64,000 nt of DNA from Amphritea pacifica (lineage in GTDB: Bacteria; Pseudomonadota; Gammaproteobacteria; Pseudomonadales; Balneatricaceae): the NCBI RefSeq assembly GCF_016924145.1, contig NZ_JAFFZO010000023.1, positions 19,100 through 83,099 of the forward strand. The letters run 5' to 3'. A program made the translations under genes and the position numbers. Below, one piece after another: positions 1 to 9,956 of the stretch; within the stretch, counting starts at the first letter, position 1; every line of letters begins with the position of its first letter. Under the pieces are notes generated by a model that was not told the DNA's origin, did no database searches, and saw nothing but the letters and a program-made list of their open reading frames with translations.

Positions 1-392
1 TCATTGGATGAGCCCATGGCAAACTCATCCATATTGGTCTTGCCCAGACTCACTGCGCCGGCACGGTTGAAGTTTTCAATCACCGTGGCGTTGTACGGCG
101 AGATAAAGTTATCCAGCATCCGAGATCCGCAGCTGGTGCGAACCCCTTCGGTGCAGAAAATATCTTTGTGGGCGATTGGCAGACCGGTAAAGGGGCCTGC
201 GTCACCAGCGGCGCGGCGCTGATCAGCCGCCTGGGCCTGGCTCAGTGCCTGTTCTTCCGTCACGGTGATGAAACTGTTCAAAGCGCCATCTTCAGCCTTG
301 ATCCGGTCCAGGTAGCTCTGGGTCAGCTCAGTGCTGCTGAATTCACCAGCGGCTAACCCCTGCGCCAGTTCGGCGAGTGTCTTGTCTAACAT
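1..392 (-). CDS. gatA: Aspartyl/glutamyl-tRNA(Asn/Gln) amidotransferase subunit A, N-terminal part
   Basis: This is the amidase subunit of the GatCAB complex, which converts misacylated Glu-tRNA(Gln) or Asp-tRNA(Asn) in the cytoplasm to the correct amide form. Only the first 130 codons are present because the reading frame runs off the left edge of the window. The reverse-strand translation starts [13 protein letters not shown] and contains the amidase-signature lead-in LPIAHKDIF with the catalytic Lys, and later [13 protein letters not shown], which is typical of GatA. The start is the ATG at 392. gatC lies just upstream on the same strand, 38 bases away, so the two are probably one operon with gatB beyond the window. 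Identity is firm; length and completeness cannot be judged. Confidence 0.95.
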   Translation of the reverse strand, partial: MLDKTLAELAQGLAAGEFSSTELTQSYLDRIKAEDGALNSFITVTEEQALSQAQAADQRRAAGDAGPFTGLPIAHKDIFCTEGVRTSCGSRMLDNFISPYNATVIENFNRAGAVSLGKTNMDEFAMGSSN

Positions 393-430
393 AACGTGTG
401 TAAATCCTTAAACGGGTGTCTGGTCCGAAA

Positions 431-718
431 TTATTCGATCACTTTAGGGACCTGGAACAGTCCTGCTTCAACAGCAGGGGCGACGGTTTGAAGGTGATCG
501 CGCTGATTCCCCTCGGTCACCTCATCAATACGTAAACGCTGAATGGCGTCCATCGGGTGTGCCATCGGGGCGATATCATCGGTGTTGATGGCCTGCATCT
601 GGTCGACCAGGTCAAGAATACTGCTGAGATTTTCAGCATATTCCTGAATATCTTGCCCGGCGATATTCAATCTTGCCAGATGAGCGATCTTTTCGACGTC
701 TGAGCGGTCTAAAGACAT
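431..718 (-). CDS. gatC: Aspartyl/glutamyl-tRNA amidotransferase subunit C
   Basis: This is the small linker subunit of GatCAB; it wraps around and stabilises the GatA-GatB pair. The 95-residue length fits the family. The N-terminus ([17 protein letters not shown]) and the segment around residues 25-60, including [15 protein letters not shown] and APMAHPMD, are the usual GatC pattern. It is the first gene of a leftward gatC-gatA unit and is divergent from mreB. The 156-base gap to mreB must hold both promoters, though none stands out well enough to call. Confidence 0.95.
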   Translation of the reverse strand: MSLDRSDVEKIAHLARLNIAGQDIQEYAENLSSILDLVDQMQAINTDDIAPMAHPMDAIQRLRIDEVTEGNQRDHLQTVAPAVEAGLFQVPKVIE

Positions 719-862
719 TATTGGATTCTCATTGCTATGGAATTTGGTCTGATAACTAAATAAAGCGCTACGTTAACACATTTGCAGCTTGCCCAAAATC
801 CCCGCCATTGCTACAGTGGGCCTGTTTTTTTGATCAAGTGAATGTGCAGTCGCACAATCTAA

Positions 863-1918
<1,056 letters not shown>

Positions 1919-1970
1919 GTCTGAATGATCTGAATGGTTGATTTACCCGCTCAGATGGAGCCGTTCCAGC

Positions 1971-1985
1971 AGGAGGTGCTCCATC
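1971..1985 (+). promoter_or_regulatory. Shine-Dalgarno site that points to an ATC start codon for mreC
   Basis: A perfect AGGAGG lies at 1971-1976, six bases before an in-frame ATC at 1983. Starting there gives a protein beginning (M)ASIFSNGSLRARF, which matches the short cytoplasmic leader expected before the MreC transmembrane helix. The only other candidate seen is a TTG at 1938 with no ribosome site, and it adds an implausible basic, Ser- and Cys-containing leader. No in-frame ATG or GTG lies nearby. Initiation at ATC is inferred from this, not proven. Confidence 0.6.
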
Positions 1986-2894
1986 GCTAGTATATTTAGC
2001 AACGGGTCCTTACGGGCCCGTTTTGTCGTTCTGTTACTGCTATCGCTGGTGCTGATTGTGCTGGACCTGAAATGGGCCAGTATGCATCAGACACGTTCCT
2101 ACCTGTCGCTGTTGATCACGCCGCTGCAATGGATTGTTGATACGCCTGCGCAGGTGGCTGATGACCTCAGTGATGTTCTGGTGACCCGTAGCCAACTGGC
2201 CGATGAAAACCGTCGTTTGCGCCAGGAGGCCCTGCTGTTAAAGCAGCGGGTGCAGCAGGTGTCGGCGCTCACCGCAGAAAATGTTCGCCTGCGTGAGTTG
2301 CTCAATGGTCGTCAGCGACTCGAACAGGACGTCTTCCTCACTGAACTGATTGGTGTCAATCCGGATCCATTTCAACATCAGATTATCCTTAACCGGGGCT
2401 CAGAAGATCATGCCTATGTTGGTCAGGCGGTGCTGGATTCCGGCGGTATTATGGGCCAGGTAGTTGAAGTGAGTCACTATACCAGCCGGGCGATGTTGAT
2501 CACCGACTCGCGCCATGCGATTCCGGTTGAGGTTAATCGTAACGGCTTTCGCTCCATTGCGCTGGGAAATGGTTCTGTCAATCAGCTTGAGCTGGTGCAT
2601 GTACCGGATACCGCCGATATTCGTGAAGGCGACCTGCTGGTGTCTTCCGGGCTGGGTGGACGTTTCCCGCGGGGCTATCCGGTAGCTAAAGTGGTCAGCG
2701 TGCAGCGAGACCCTGGCGAGCCGTTTGCGTTGGTCAAAGCGGAACCCGCCGCCATGCTGAATAAAAGTCGCCATATCTTGCTGGTAGATATGCCGCAAGC
2801 GCCGGAGCTGCCTCCCGAAAATAAACCGTTACACACTGAGAAACTAAAGCCTCAGCAGGCCGGTATCGACGTGCAGGAGAGTGAGGGTGAATAA
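1983..2894 (+). CDS. mreC: Rod shape-determining protein MreC
   Basis: MreC is a bitopic inner-membrane protein whose periplasmic domain bridges the MreB filaments to the wall synthases PBP2 and RodA. After a short cytoplasmic leader there is one transmembrane helix (about residues 14-31 from the ATC start), then a coiled coil (about 65-105, DENRRLRQEALLLKQR) and a beta-rich domain with the family motifs INRGS-like (ILNRGSEDHAYVGQAVLDS) and VSSGLGGRFPRGYPV. The C-terminal tail is Pro- and Glu-rich. The start is placed at ATC 1983 because of the ideal AGGAGG; the longest frame opens with TTG at 1938. It overlaps mreD slightly, which suggests translational coupling. Confidence 0.93.
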   Translation: MASIFSNGSLRARFVVLLLLSLVLIVLDLKWASMHQTRSYLSLLITPLQWIVDTPAQVADDLSDVLVTRSQLADENRRLRQEALLLKQRVQQVSALTAENVRLRELLNGRQRLEQDVFLTELIGVNPDPFQHQIILNRGSEDHAYVGQAVLDSGGIMGQVVEVSHYTSRAMLITDSRHAIPVEVNRNGFRSIALGNGSVNQLELVHVPDTADIREGDLLVSSGLGGRFPRGYPVAKVVSVQRDPGEPFALVKAEPAAMLNKSRHILLVDMPQAPELPPENKPLHTEKLKPQQAGIDVQESEGE

Positions 2895-3375
2895 TCAGGG
2901 AGGCGGTGGCGGATCGATTATCCTGGCCACCTTTCTGGTGGGCTATATGCTCAGCCAGATGCCCCTGCCGCAATTTGCCGAGTGGTTCCGGCCTGAATGG
3001 GTAGCGATGATTCTCATCTACTGGGTGATGGCGCTGCCGGAACGGGTGGGACTGGGGACCGCCGCCCTGGTGGGGCTGGGACTTGATCTGATCAAGGGCA
3101 GCCCGATGGGGTTGAATATGCTGTCACTGCTGATTATCGCTTACCTGACATTGCTATTATACAAACGGTTGCGGATGTTCCCTCTGGTGCAGCAGGCGGT
3201 GATGGTGATGGTGCTGGTGGGCATCAATCAGCTGATCTTTAACTGGGTTCACAGCTTTATGGGAACCCGAAGCGACAGCCTAATCTTTCTGCTACCAGCC
3301 CTGATGAGTGCTGTTTTGTGGCCCTGGCTGTTTGTTGTTCTGAGAGGGTTGCGCCGGACTTTCAGGGTTTCCTGA
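2887..3375 (+). CDS. mreD: Rod shape-determining membrane protein MreD
   Basis: MreD is a polytopic inner-membrane partner of MreC in the elongasome. The product is hydrophobic throughout, with about five membrane segments, and ends in a short basic tail (RGLRRTFRVS). The central GLDLIKGSPMGLNML motif is typical of MreD. Two GTG codons could start it, at 2881 and 2887. The AGGAG at 2875-2879 is one base from the first and seven from the second, so 2887 is preferred. Either way the start lies inside the end of mreC, so translation is probably coupled. Confidence 0.93.
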   Translation: MNNQGGGGGSIILATFLVGYMLSQMPLPQFAEWFRPEWVAMILIYWVMALPERVGLGTAALVGLGLDLIKGSPMGLNMLSLLIIAYLTLLLYKRLRMFPLVQQAVMVMVLVGINQLIFNWVHSFMGTRSDSLIFLLPALMSAVLWPWLFVVLRGLRRTFRVS

Positions 3376-3391
3376 GCTGGCGATACTTGTT

Positions 3392-4078
3392 ATGACTGAT
3401 TCTGATTACCCGGATACTAAGATTACTGAGATTAAAAAAACGGCTGCTGACAGTAGCGCTCCCGAATGTGGTGGCGTTTTAAATGGAGCCTTGGCTAATC
3501 GTCCCCCTCAGTTGGTGCTTGCGTCTGCTTCACCGCGGCGGGCAGAGTTGCTGCAGCAAATTGGTGTGAGTTGTAGTGTCAGGCCGGTTGATATCCCCGA
3601 GGTTGTCGGACCAGGTGAGCAGCCGCAGCAGTTTGTTGCCCGGCTTGCCCGGGAGAAAGCCTGCGCAGGGTTGGCCGATGCCGCAGAGGGAGCGATAGTG
3701 CTGGGGGCCGACACGGTAGTCGTCAGTGATGGTATGATCCTGGGTAAGCCTGTTAACCGGGAAGATGCGTTGGTTATGTTGCAGCAACTGTCAGGTTCCC
3801 GGCATCGGGTTATGACGGCGGTAGCAGTAACAAACCGGGAACGAATTCTCTCTCAGGTAGTCACTACAGAGGTAGAGTTCCGAACATTGAGTCGGGCTCA
3901 GTGCGAACGTTACTGGGATACCGGCGAACCCTGTGACAAGGCCGGGGCATATGGTATTCAGGGGTTAGGCGCGGTTTTTGTTGCTAGTATTAATGGCAGT
4001 TACTCGGCCGTGGTAGGCTTGCCACTGGCGGAAACGGCGGCGTTGCTGGAAAAATTTGGTATCCCGGTATGGCAATAG
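3392..4078 (+). CDS. maf: Maf-family nucleotide pyrophosphatase (YhdE type)
   Basis: Maf proteins hydrolyse non-canonical or methylated nucleoside triphosphates to monophosphates; the YhdE subgroup acts on dTTP and UTP. The core carries LVLASASPRRAELL, the catalytic segment GADTVVV and the KAGAYGIQG motif, all diagnostic. This copy has an extra leader of about 40 polar residues before the core when read from the ATG at 3392. Family members usually start two to five residues before LVLASASPRR. A TTG near 3491 could therefore be the real start, but its ribosome site is no better. It follows mreD closely, as in many gammaproteobacteria. Confidence 0.93.
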   Translation: MTDSDYPDTKITEIKKTAADSSAPECGGVLNGALANRPPQLVLASASPRRAELLQQIGVSCSVRPVDIPEVVGPGEQPQQFVARLAREKACAGLADAAEGAIVLGADTVVVSDGMILGKPVNREDALVMLQQLSGSRHRVMTAVAVTNRERILSQVVTTEVEFRTLSRAQCERYWDTGEPCDKAGAYGIQGLGAVFVASINGSYSAVVGLPLAETAALLEKFGIPVWQ

Positions 4079-4273
4079 AGATCAGCCTCTGTCGGCTCTG
4101 ATCACATGAATACTGTCTGCTACCTCTTAAGGTATGTGTTCAGTGTGCTTTCTGTGCGGGTATCTGGATTGGTGTGTTGTTAAATTCATGGCGATAAGGG
4201 TACTTGCTGGTTCAGGGTACAGTACCAGAGATGACTGATGGTGCCTGCTGATAGGGTCGCCTAGGGATGGATT

Positions 4274-5758
4274 ATGAGCGAAGAGATACTGATTAACTTT
4301 ACCCCCATAGAGACCCGTGTTGCCGTTATTGAAAATGGTATGCCACAGGAGATCTATGTTGAACGGGCGGAGCGCCGGGGCATAGTCGGTAATATTTATA
4401 AAGGTAAGGTAGTGCGGGTACTACCCGGAATGCAGGCTGCATTTGTTGATATCGGCCTCGAGCGGGCCGCGTTTATCCATGTGGACGAGTTGCAGCATCC
4501 CGAGGATGAAAGCAATGGAGGCAATGGGAAAAGCAGCCTGACCATCAATCGTTTGCTGCGTGAGGGACAGTCTCTGATTGTTCAGGTCACCAAAGATCCT
4601 CTCGGTACCAAAGGCGCCCGCCTGACCACCAATCTCTCGATACCCTCGCGATATCTGGTTTATATGCCGGGCAATGAGCATATCGGTATCTCTCAGCGGA
4701 TTGAAGACAGTGAAGAGCGGGAGCGGCTGCGTAAAGCGGTTGAAGAGGTGGTGGCCGGGATGGGCGATCAGAACACCAGCGTGGGGGGCTTTATCCTGCG
4801 AACCGTCTCAGAAGGGGTTTCAGAAGCCGAGCTGAAGCAGGATATTCTGTTTCTCTGCCGTCTGTGGGAATCGATCTCCCGTAAAGTTGAAGAATATAAT
4901 GCACCCTCCTGTATTTATGAAGACCTGCCCCTGAATATGCGGGCTTTACGGGATATGGCTCATGCCGGAATCGAGCGTATCCGGGTCGATTCAAAAGAGA
5001 CCTTTCAGCGCTCTCAGCAGTTTGCTGAGGCGCTGGTGCCAGAGATCAGTGGCATCCTCGAATACTATCCTGGTGAGCGGCCTATCTTTGATCTCTATAA
5101 TATTGAGGAGGAGATTCAGAAAGCGCTGGGCCGCAAAGTTGAACTAAAATCCGGCGGCTATCTGATTTTTGACCAGACCGAAGCGATGACCACGGTGGAT
5201 ATTAACACCGGGGCCTATGTCGGACATCGAAATCTGGAAGAGACCATCTTTAAAACCAACCTGGAAGCGGCCACTGCGATCGGTCGCCAGCTGCGTCTGA
5301 GAAATCTGGGGGGGATCATCATTATCGACTTTATCGATATGCTGGATGAGGACCATCAGCGCCAGGTGTTACGCACTCTGGAACGGGTGCTGGAAAAGGA
5401 CCATGTGAAGTGTAAGGTGACCGGGGTGTCGGAGCTGGGGTTGGTGGAGATGACCCGCAAGCGGACCCGGGAGAGTCTCGAGCATATTCTCTGTGAGCCC
5501 TGCGAACATTGTCAGGGGCGGGGGTCGGTGAAAACGCCGGAAACTGTCTGCTATGAGATATTCAGAGAGATTCTGCGACAGCACCGCGCTTATGAGACCG
5601 ACTCCTATCTGGTGCTGGCGTCTGATAAGGTGGTGTCGATGTTGCTGGATGAGCTTTCCGACCACGTGGCTGAACTTGAGGCTTTCATCTCTAAAACAAT
5701 CCGTTTTCAGGTCGAACCGATGTATGGCCCGGAACAGTATGATGTGGTGCTGAAATAG
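4274..5758 (+). CDS. rng: Ribonuclease G
   Basis: RNase G is a cytoplasmic endoribonuclease of the RNase E family. It matures the 5' end of 16S rRNA and cleaves AU-rich single-stranded RNA with 5'-end dependence. The 494-residue length matches RNase G and lacks the long C-terminal scaffold of RNase E. An S1 RNA-binding domain (about 35-125) contains GNIYKGKVVRVLPGMQAAFVD. The metal-binding aspartates lie in MTTVDINTG (about 305) and IIIIDFIDM (about 347). A zinc-link Cys motif (CEPCEHC) sits near residues 406-412. Spacing after maf is 195 bases, with nothing recognised inside. Confidence 0.97.
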   Translation: MSEEILINFTPIETRVAVIENGMPQEIYVERAERRGIVGNIYKGKVVRVLPGMQAAFVDIGLERAAFIHVDELQHPEDESNGGNGKSSLTINRLLREGQSLIVQVTKDPLGTKGARLTTNLSIPSRYLVYMPGNEHIGISQRIEDSEERERLRKAVEEVVAGMGDQNTSVGGFILRTVSEGVSEAELKQDILFLCRLWESISRKVEEYNAPSCIYEDLPLNMRALRDMAHAGIERIRVDSKETFQRSQQFAEALVPEISGILEYYPGERPIFDLYNIEEEIQKALGRKVELKSGGYLIFDQTEAMTTVDINTGAYVGHRNLEETIFKTNLEAATAIGRQLRLRNLGGIIIIDFIDMLDEDHQRQVLRTLERVLEKDHVKCKVTGVSELGLVEMTRKRTRESLEHILCEPCEHCQGRGSVKTPETVCYEIFREILRQHRAYETDSYLVLASDKVVSMLLDELSDHVAELEAFISKTIRFQVEPMYGPEQYDVVLK

Positions 5759-5760
5759 TT

Positions 5761-8700
5761 GTGTCATCTATCGGGCGGGTATTAAGAGCGTTAAATCGCT
5801 GGCTGGGCTGGGTCCTGGTTATTGTCATCCTGACGATCGCGCTATTGACTGTTGTTGTCAGGCAGCTACTGCCCGGGGTCTGGGATTACCGCACAGATAT
5901 TGAGCAGTACCTGAGTGGTCGCTTGCACACCGAAGTCACTATTGGCGAGATTAATGCCAGTTGGGAGGGCCGTTTTCCCCGGCTGTTGTTGCAGGATGTG
6001 GTGATTGCCGATCACCGTTCCCACAATATTGGTCGGATCGAGCTGGGGCAGTTGGTGCTGGGGCTCAATCCGGTCAGTAGTCTGCTCAAGTGGCAGCCAG
6101 TGCTCAGCAAGGTGGAGATCTGGTCGCTGCATACGCAGGTAAAGCTGGTGCGCTGGCCTCATCCGGCGACGACTGACGCAAGCACTGCAGCATCAGATTC
6201 CGCCACTGATCCCCTGGCAGCTCTCTGGTTGCAACCGCATATATTTTTTTACGATACTCAGGTTGATCTGACGCTGCCATCGGGTAAACAGCTGTTGCTG
6301 CAGAGTGAACGGATCAACCTGGAAAACAGTCGCCGCCAGCATCATTTCGCCGGGGAACTGCAGGTGACGTTTGAGCAACGCCTGGCGTCAGCCACGCTGC
6401 GAATTGAATCGGACAGCTATCAGTTTGATCCGAAAACCACCAACTTTGATTTTTATCTGAAACTGGCAGGGGTTGATACTCCGCTGCTGGATGCCGCCCG
6501 GGAGCTGTTTCCGGTACCCGAGACACTTGAACAGCTGGAGCTGGCTGCAGAGATCTGGGGAAATTGGTCTGAAGGGCGCCTTACCCGGGTGTTTGGCGGC
6601 CTCGATACCGGAAGGTTACAGCTGCTCACCGCGCAACAGGCGATGCCGGAACTGTCGATAAGGGATCTGACCACCCGCTTTGCCCTGTTACAGCCTGAGC
6701 GGCGCAACTTCCAGTTGCAGGTCGATGATTTTTCCGCCCTGATTAATGACCAGCCACTGGCGTTCCCACGGTTGGTGGTTAACCGTCAGCAGGGCCGGAT
6801 CGCTTCGCTGGCGCTGGCGGAGTTTGATATTACAGCCGTCGGTCAGTTTATCGGCAAACAGCCGTTCCTGCCGGAACCTCTTAAGGAGGTGCTGGACCGG
6901 GTGGCTCCGACCGGAGTAATCCGTAACCTGGTGGTTGAGTGGCCCGAACCTCCATCGGCGCTAACGGCGGATTCTGATTCAGAGGGTGACAAGCCGGATA
7001 GCTCTGGGGTTGATAACCCGGTAACGCCGTTGGTTAACGCTCAGGGGTCTGAAATCCAGAGCACAGTCTCTCAAGGTTCAGTCTCTCAAAGCACAGTCTC
7101 TCAAAGTACAGTCGCCCTGAATGCTGAAACCGGTACTCCGGAAACAGCAGTGATCATGACGCAGGAGGAGACGCAGACAGAGTCGCAGACGAAAGCTTCT
7201 CCTGAGGATAAGGCGCAGGACTGGACTCAGCTGAGCCTGCAAGGGGATCTTGAGGATGTCGCCTTTAACGCTGCGTACGGTGCGCCGGCTATGTCCGGAG
7301 TGACGGGACTGCTGCAACTGGAGTATGCTCAGGAGGGCTTACAGGGGCGAATCGATCTGGAGAGTGATCGGATGGGGCTTCATTTTCCAGAGGTGTTCGA
7401 TCAGGGCTGGGAGTTCAGTGCCGCTCGCGGCACCACCCATATCAGTCTGGCAAACAATACCCTGCACCTGAGCAGTGAGCATGTCACACTGCATAAATCT
7501 GGAATCAATGCCAGTGGCCGGTGGAGTCTCTATCTGCCACTGGAGCATGATATTCAGAGTGAGCTGACGCTGCTGATCGGCGTAAGAAACTCAGATGGCA
7601 GTCTGGCGCCTGAACTGATCCCTGACCATGAGATCGACCCGGGGATTAAACAGTGGGTGGCTCAGTCTGTTAAGCAGGGGCAGTTGAAGCAGGGGGGATT
7701 TGTGCTGCATACCGGTACCCGCAGTATCCCCTCGCGTCAGCCACCGACCGTGCAGATGTTTATGGATATTGCCGGGGCCGAGGTGGATTATCAACCTGGC
7801 TGGCCGGCAGTACGCGCAGCCGATGCTTCGTTACTGCTGCGGGATCAGGGGTTGGCAATCAGTGTCAGTGACGGGCTGATCCGCGATAGCAAAATAGAGC
7901 ATGGCTGGGTCTATCTGCCGCCTGCGTCTCATGATCTGCATCTGATTGCCGCGGTTAATGGTGACAGTGCGGATATTGGCAAAACCCTGCTGGAAAGCCC
8001 TGTGCTGGGTGCCGGCAATGACGAGTTGCAGAGCTGGCAGCTCAGTGGTGCGGCTGATACCCGTCTGAAGCTTACGATCCCCTTGAATGGGGGAGAGCCG
8101 GCTGTTGATGTCAGCAGCGATTTTTCTGATCTGAAACTGGTATCTGCAAGCCGTGATCTGACTATCAGTAAACTGGCAGGGCGTATCGGCTATCAGAATG
8201 ATGCCGGGCTGTATGCGAAGTCGCTGACGGGGAAGTTTTTTGATCATCCACTGAGTGCATCGATTGAAACAACCGGGAAAAAGCAGGCTGAGAGAATTAC
8301 TGTGCGGTTGAAATCATCGATTACGATGGCCCGGTTGAGAGAGTGGAGCGGTATCGATATGCTTGCGGTGGCTCAGGGAGATCAGCCCTATGAAGCCGAT
8401 CTGGATATCTGTATCCGTGCAGATTGCTCCGGGCTGACGGTGCGGTCAGACCTGAAGCAAGTAGCCCTTGAGCTCATTCCACCCTACAGTAAATCTCCGG
8501 GAGAGGCTTTACCCTTTCTGTTGCGCACCGATTTTGAGTCACCTCAAACCTTTAATATCAAAGCCGGTGACCAACTGAGCGGGTGGTTGCAACTTGAACA
8601 GGGGCGGTTTAGCCGGGGACAACTGGTATTGGGTATGGGGGATGCACGACCAACCGCTTATGAGGGGTTGGAGATCACAGGCCGTCTTAACCGGCTGGAC

Positions 8701-9915
8701 TATGAACAGCTGAATACCATGCTGCAACGGGCAGGTATTATGACCGGCTCAGCCTCATCCGTTGCCAGCGATAGTCAGCGACAAATGATTGCGGTGCAGG
8801 GGAGCCTCGATGTAGCGGAACTGAGATACTCTGATCTGCTGATGAAAGATGCCAGACTTTCGCTCCATCGTCGTGCTGACAGCTGGGGTGTCGGAGTCTC
8901 GGGAGCCGACCTTCAGTTGCAGGTGACGGTCCCCGATAGTGCTGCGATTGCGCCGCAATTGCTGTTTGAACGGCTCAATCTTGACGCATTGCTCTCTCAG
9001 CGAACAGAGGCCGAGGATCAACAGGCAGTATTAATTCCAGAGCAGGTTGTTGCCGCCATTCAGCCGGGGGTGTTGCCCGATCTGGATATCGATATCCGCG
9101 ATCTGATTGTGAAGGAGAAGCGCTGGGGAGGCTGGCGTTTTAATCTGCGAAACCGGGGCGATAACACCTATATCGAGAATATTGTGGGTCAGCTAACAGA
9201 CCTCAGCGCCCGGGGCGATATCGTCTGGCGGCCGGGCGAGCCGAGTCAAAGTGAGATGACGCTCAGAATTGAAGCCAAGGACCTCGGTCGGGCACTGAAA
9301 AGTGCCGGATTTGCCAAAGTGTTGGAAACGGAAAAAACCGAGGCCGATCTACAGCTTCAATGGCCGGGGGCTCCATGGGAGTATGCGCTTGCCAGTTCCG
9401 ATGGCAGTCTGAAGTTTGTCGCCCGCAACGGGCGCTTAATTGAGGCCGGTAGTGGTACAGGAATATTGCGGGTGTTTGGTATTCTCAATATGAATGCGCT
9501 GGGGCGGCGTCTGAAACTGGATTTCGCTGATCTGTTTGCCAAAGGTGTCAGCTTTGACCGGATGGAAGGGAATTACCGCATGGCGGATGGTGTGGCGTCT
9601 ACCAATGAGCCTTTTGTGATGCGTGGGCCTTCTGTTGATATGGCGATGAGTGGCGATATCGACCTGGTAAACGAAACAGTGAATCAGCAGATGGCAGTGA
9701 CACTGCCGGTAACCGATAATATACCGCTGGCGGCCGTGTTGTTGGGTGCACCGCAGATCGCCGGACTGGCATTTCTACTGGATAAGCTGATCGGCGATGA
9801 GGTTAAAAAAGAGTTTGCCACCGTGACATACACGATGGAGGGTGACTGGAGCGATCCGAAAGTCGAGCTGCTGCAGAAGCCTGAGGCCGCCAGAGAGGCG
9901 ACCAATCTTAAATAG
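5761..9915 (+). CDS. yhdP: YhdP-family AsmA-like phospholipid transporter
   Basis: YhdP is one of the large AsmA-like proteins that bridge the periplasm and move phospholipids to the outer membrane, alongside TamB and YdbH. The 1384-residue protein has an N-terminal membrane anchor (about 16-37), a long stretch predicted as repeating beta-strands, and a C-terminal AsmA-like region (about 1180-1370) with the family's GSGTGILRVFGILNMNALGRR-like core. It starts at GTG two bases after the rng stop, so it is probably co-transcribed and coupled with rng. An unusual Ser/Thr/Gln-rich insert lies at about 420-480 and is built partly from a 15-bp tandem repeat. Its usual neighbour tldD is absent here. 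Confidence 0.93.
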   Translation: MSSIGRVLRALNRWLGWVLVIVILTIALLTVVVRQLLPGVWDYRTDIEQYLSGRLHTEVTIGEINASWEGRFPRLLLQDVVIADHRSHNIGRIELGQLVLGLNPVSSLLKWQPVLSKVEIWSLHTQVKLVRWPHPATTDASTAASDSATDPLAALWLQPHIFFYDTQVDLTLPSGKQLLLQSERINLENSRRQHHFAGELQVTFEQRLASATLRIESDSYQFDPKTTNFDFYLKLAGVDTPLLDAARELFPVPETLEQLELAAEIWGNWSEGRLTRVFGGLDTGRLQLLTAQQAMPELSIRDLTTRFALLQPERRNFQLQVDDFSALINDQPLAFPRLVVNRQQGRIASLALAEFDITAVGQFIGKQPFLPEPLKEVLDRVAPTGVIRNLVVEWPEPPSALTADSDSEGDKPDSSGVDNPVTPLVNAQGSEIQSTVSQGSVSQSTVSQSTVALNAETGTPETAVIMTQEETQTESQTKASPEDKAQDWTQLSLQGDLEDVAFNAAYGAPAMSGVTGLLQLEYAQEGLQGRIDLESDRMGLHFPEVFDQGWEFSAARGTTHISLANNTLHLSSEHVTLHKSGINASGRWSLYLPLEHDIQSELTLLIGVRNSDGSLAPELIPDHEIDPGIKQWVAQSVKQGQLKQGGFVLHTGTRSIPSRQPPTVQMFMDIAGAEVDYQPGWPAVRAADASLLLRDQGLAISVSDGLIRDSKIEHGWVYLPPASHDLHLIAAVNGDSADIGKTLLESPVLGAGNDELQSWQLSGAADTRLKLTIPLNGGEPAVDVSSDFSDLKLVSASRDLTISKLAGRIGYQNDAGLYAKSLTGKFFDHPLSASIETTGKKQAERITVRLKSSITMARLREWSGIDMLAVAQGDQPYEADLDICIRADCSGLTVRSDLKQVALELIPPYSKSPGEALPFLLRTDFESPQTFNIKAGDQLSGWLQLEQGRFSRGQLVLGMGDARPTAYEGLEITGRLNRLDYEQLNTMLQRAGIMTGSASSVASDSQRQMIAVQGSLDVAELRYSDLLMKDARLSLHRRADSWGVGVSGADLQLQVTVPDSAAIAPQLLFERLNLDALLSQRTEAEDQQAVLIPEQVVAAIQPGVLPDLDIDIRDLIVKEKRWGGWRFNLRNRGDNTYIENIVGQLTDLSARGDIVWRPGEPSQSEMTLRIEAKDLGRALKSAGFAKVLETEKTEADLQLQWPGAPWEYALASSDGSLKFVARNGRLIEAGSGTGILRVFGILNMNALGRRLKLDFADLFAKGVSFDRMEGNYRMADGVASTNEPFVMRGPSVDMAMSGDIDLVNETVNQQMAVTLPVTDNIPLAAVLLGAPQIAGLAFLLDKLIGDEVKKEFATVTYTMEGDWSDPKVELLQKPEAAREATNLK
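7060..7113 (+). repeat. In-frame 15-bp tandem repeat inside yhdP
   Basis: About 3.6 copies of a 15-bp unit (AGCACAGTCTCTCAA and close variants) occur in frame, encoding the five-residue unit S-T-V-S-Q (with G-S-V-S-Q as one variant) at about residues 434-451. The repeat lies in a low-complexity hydrophilic insert, so copy-number change would alter linker length without breaking the frame. Confidence 0.85.
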
Positions 9916-9956
9916 GGGAACACTCAGTCCCGATACGCTACCGCCTTACTTTGGGG

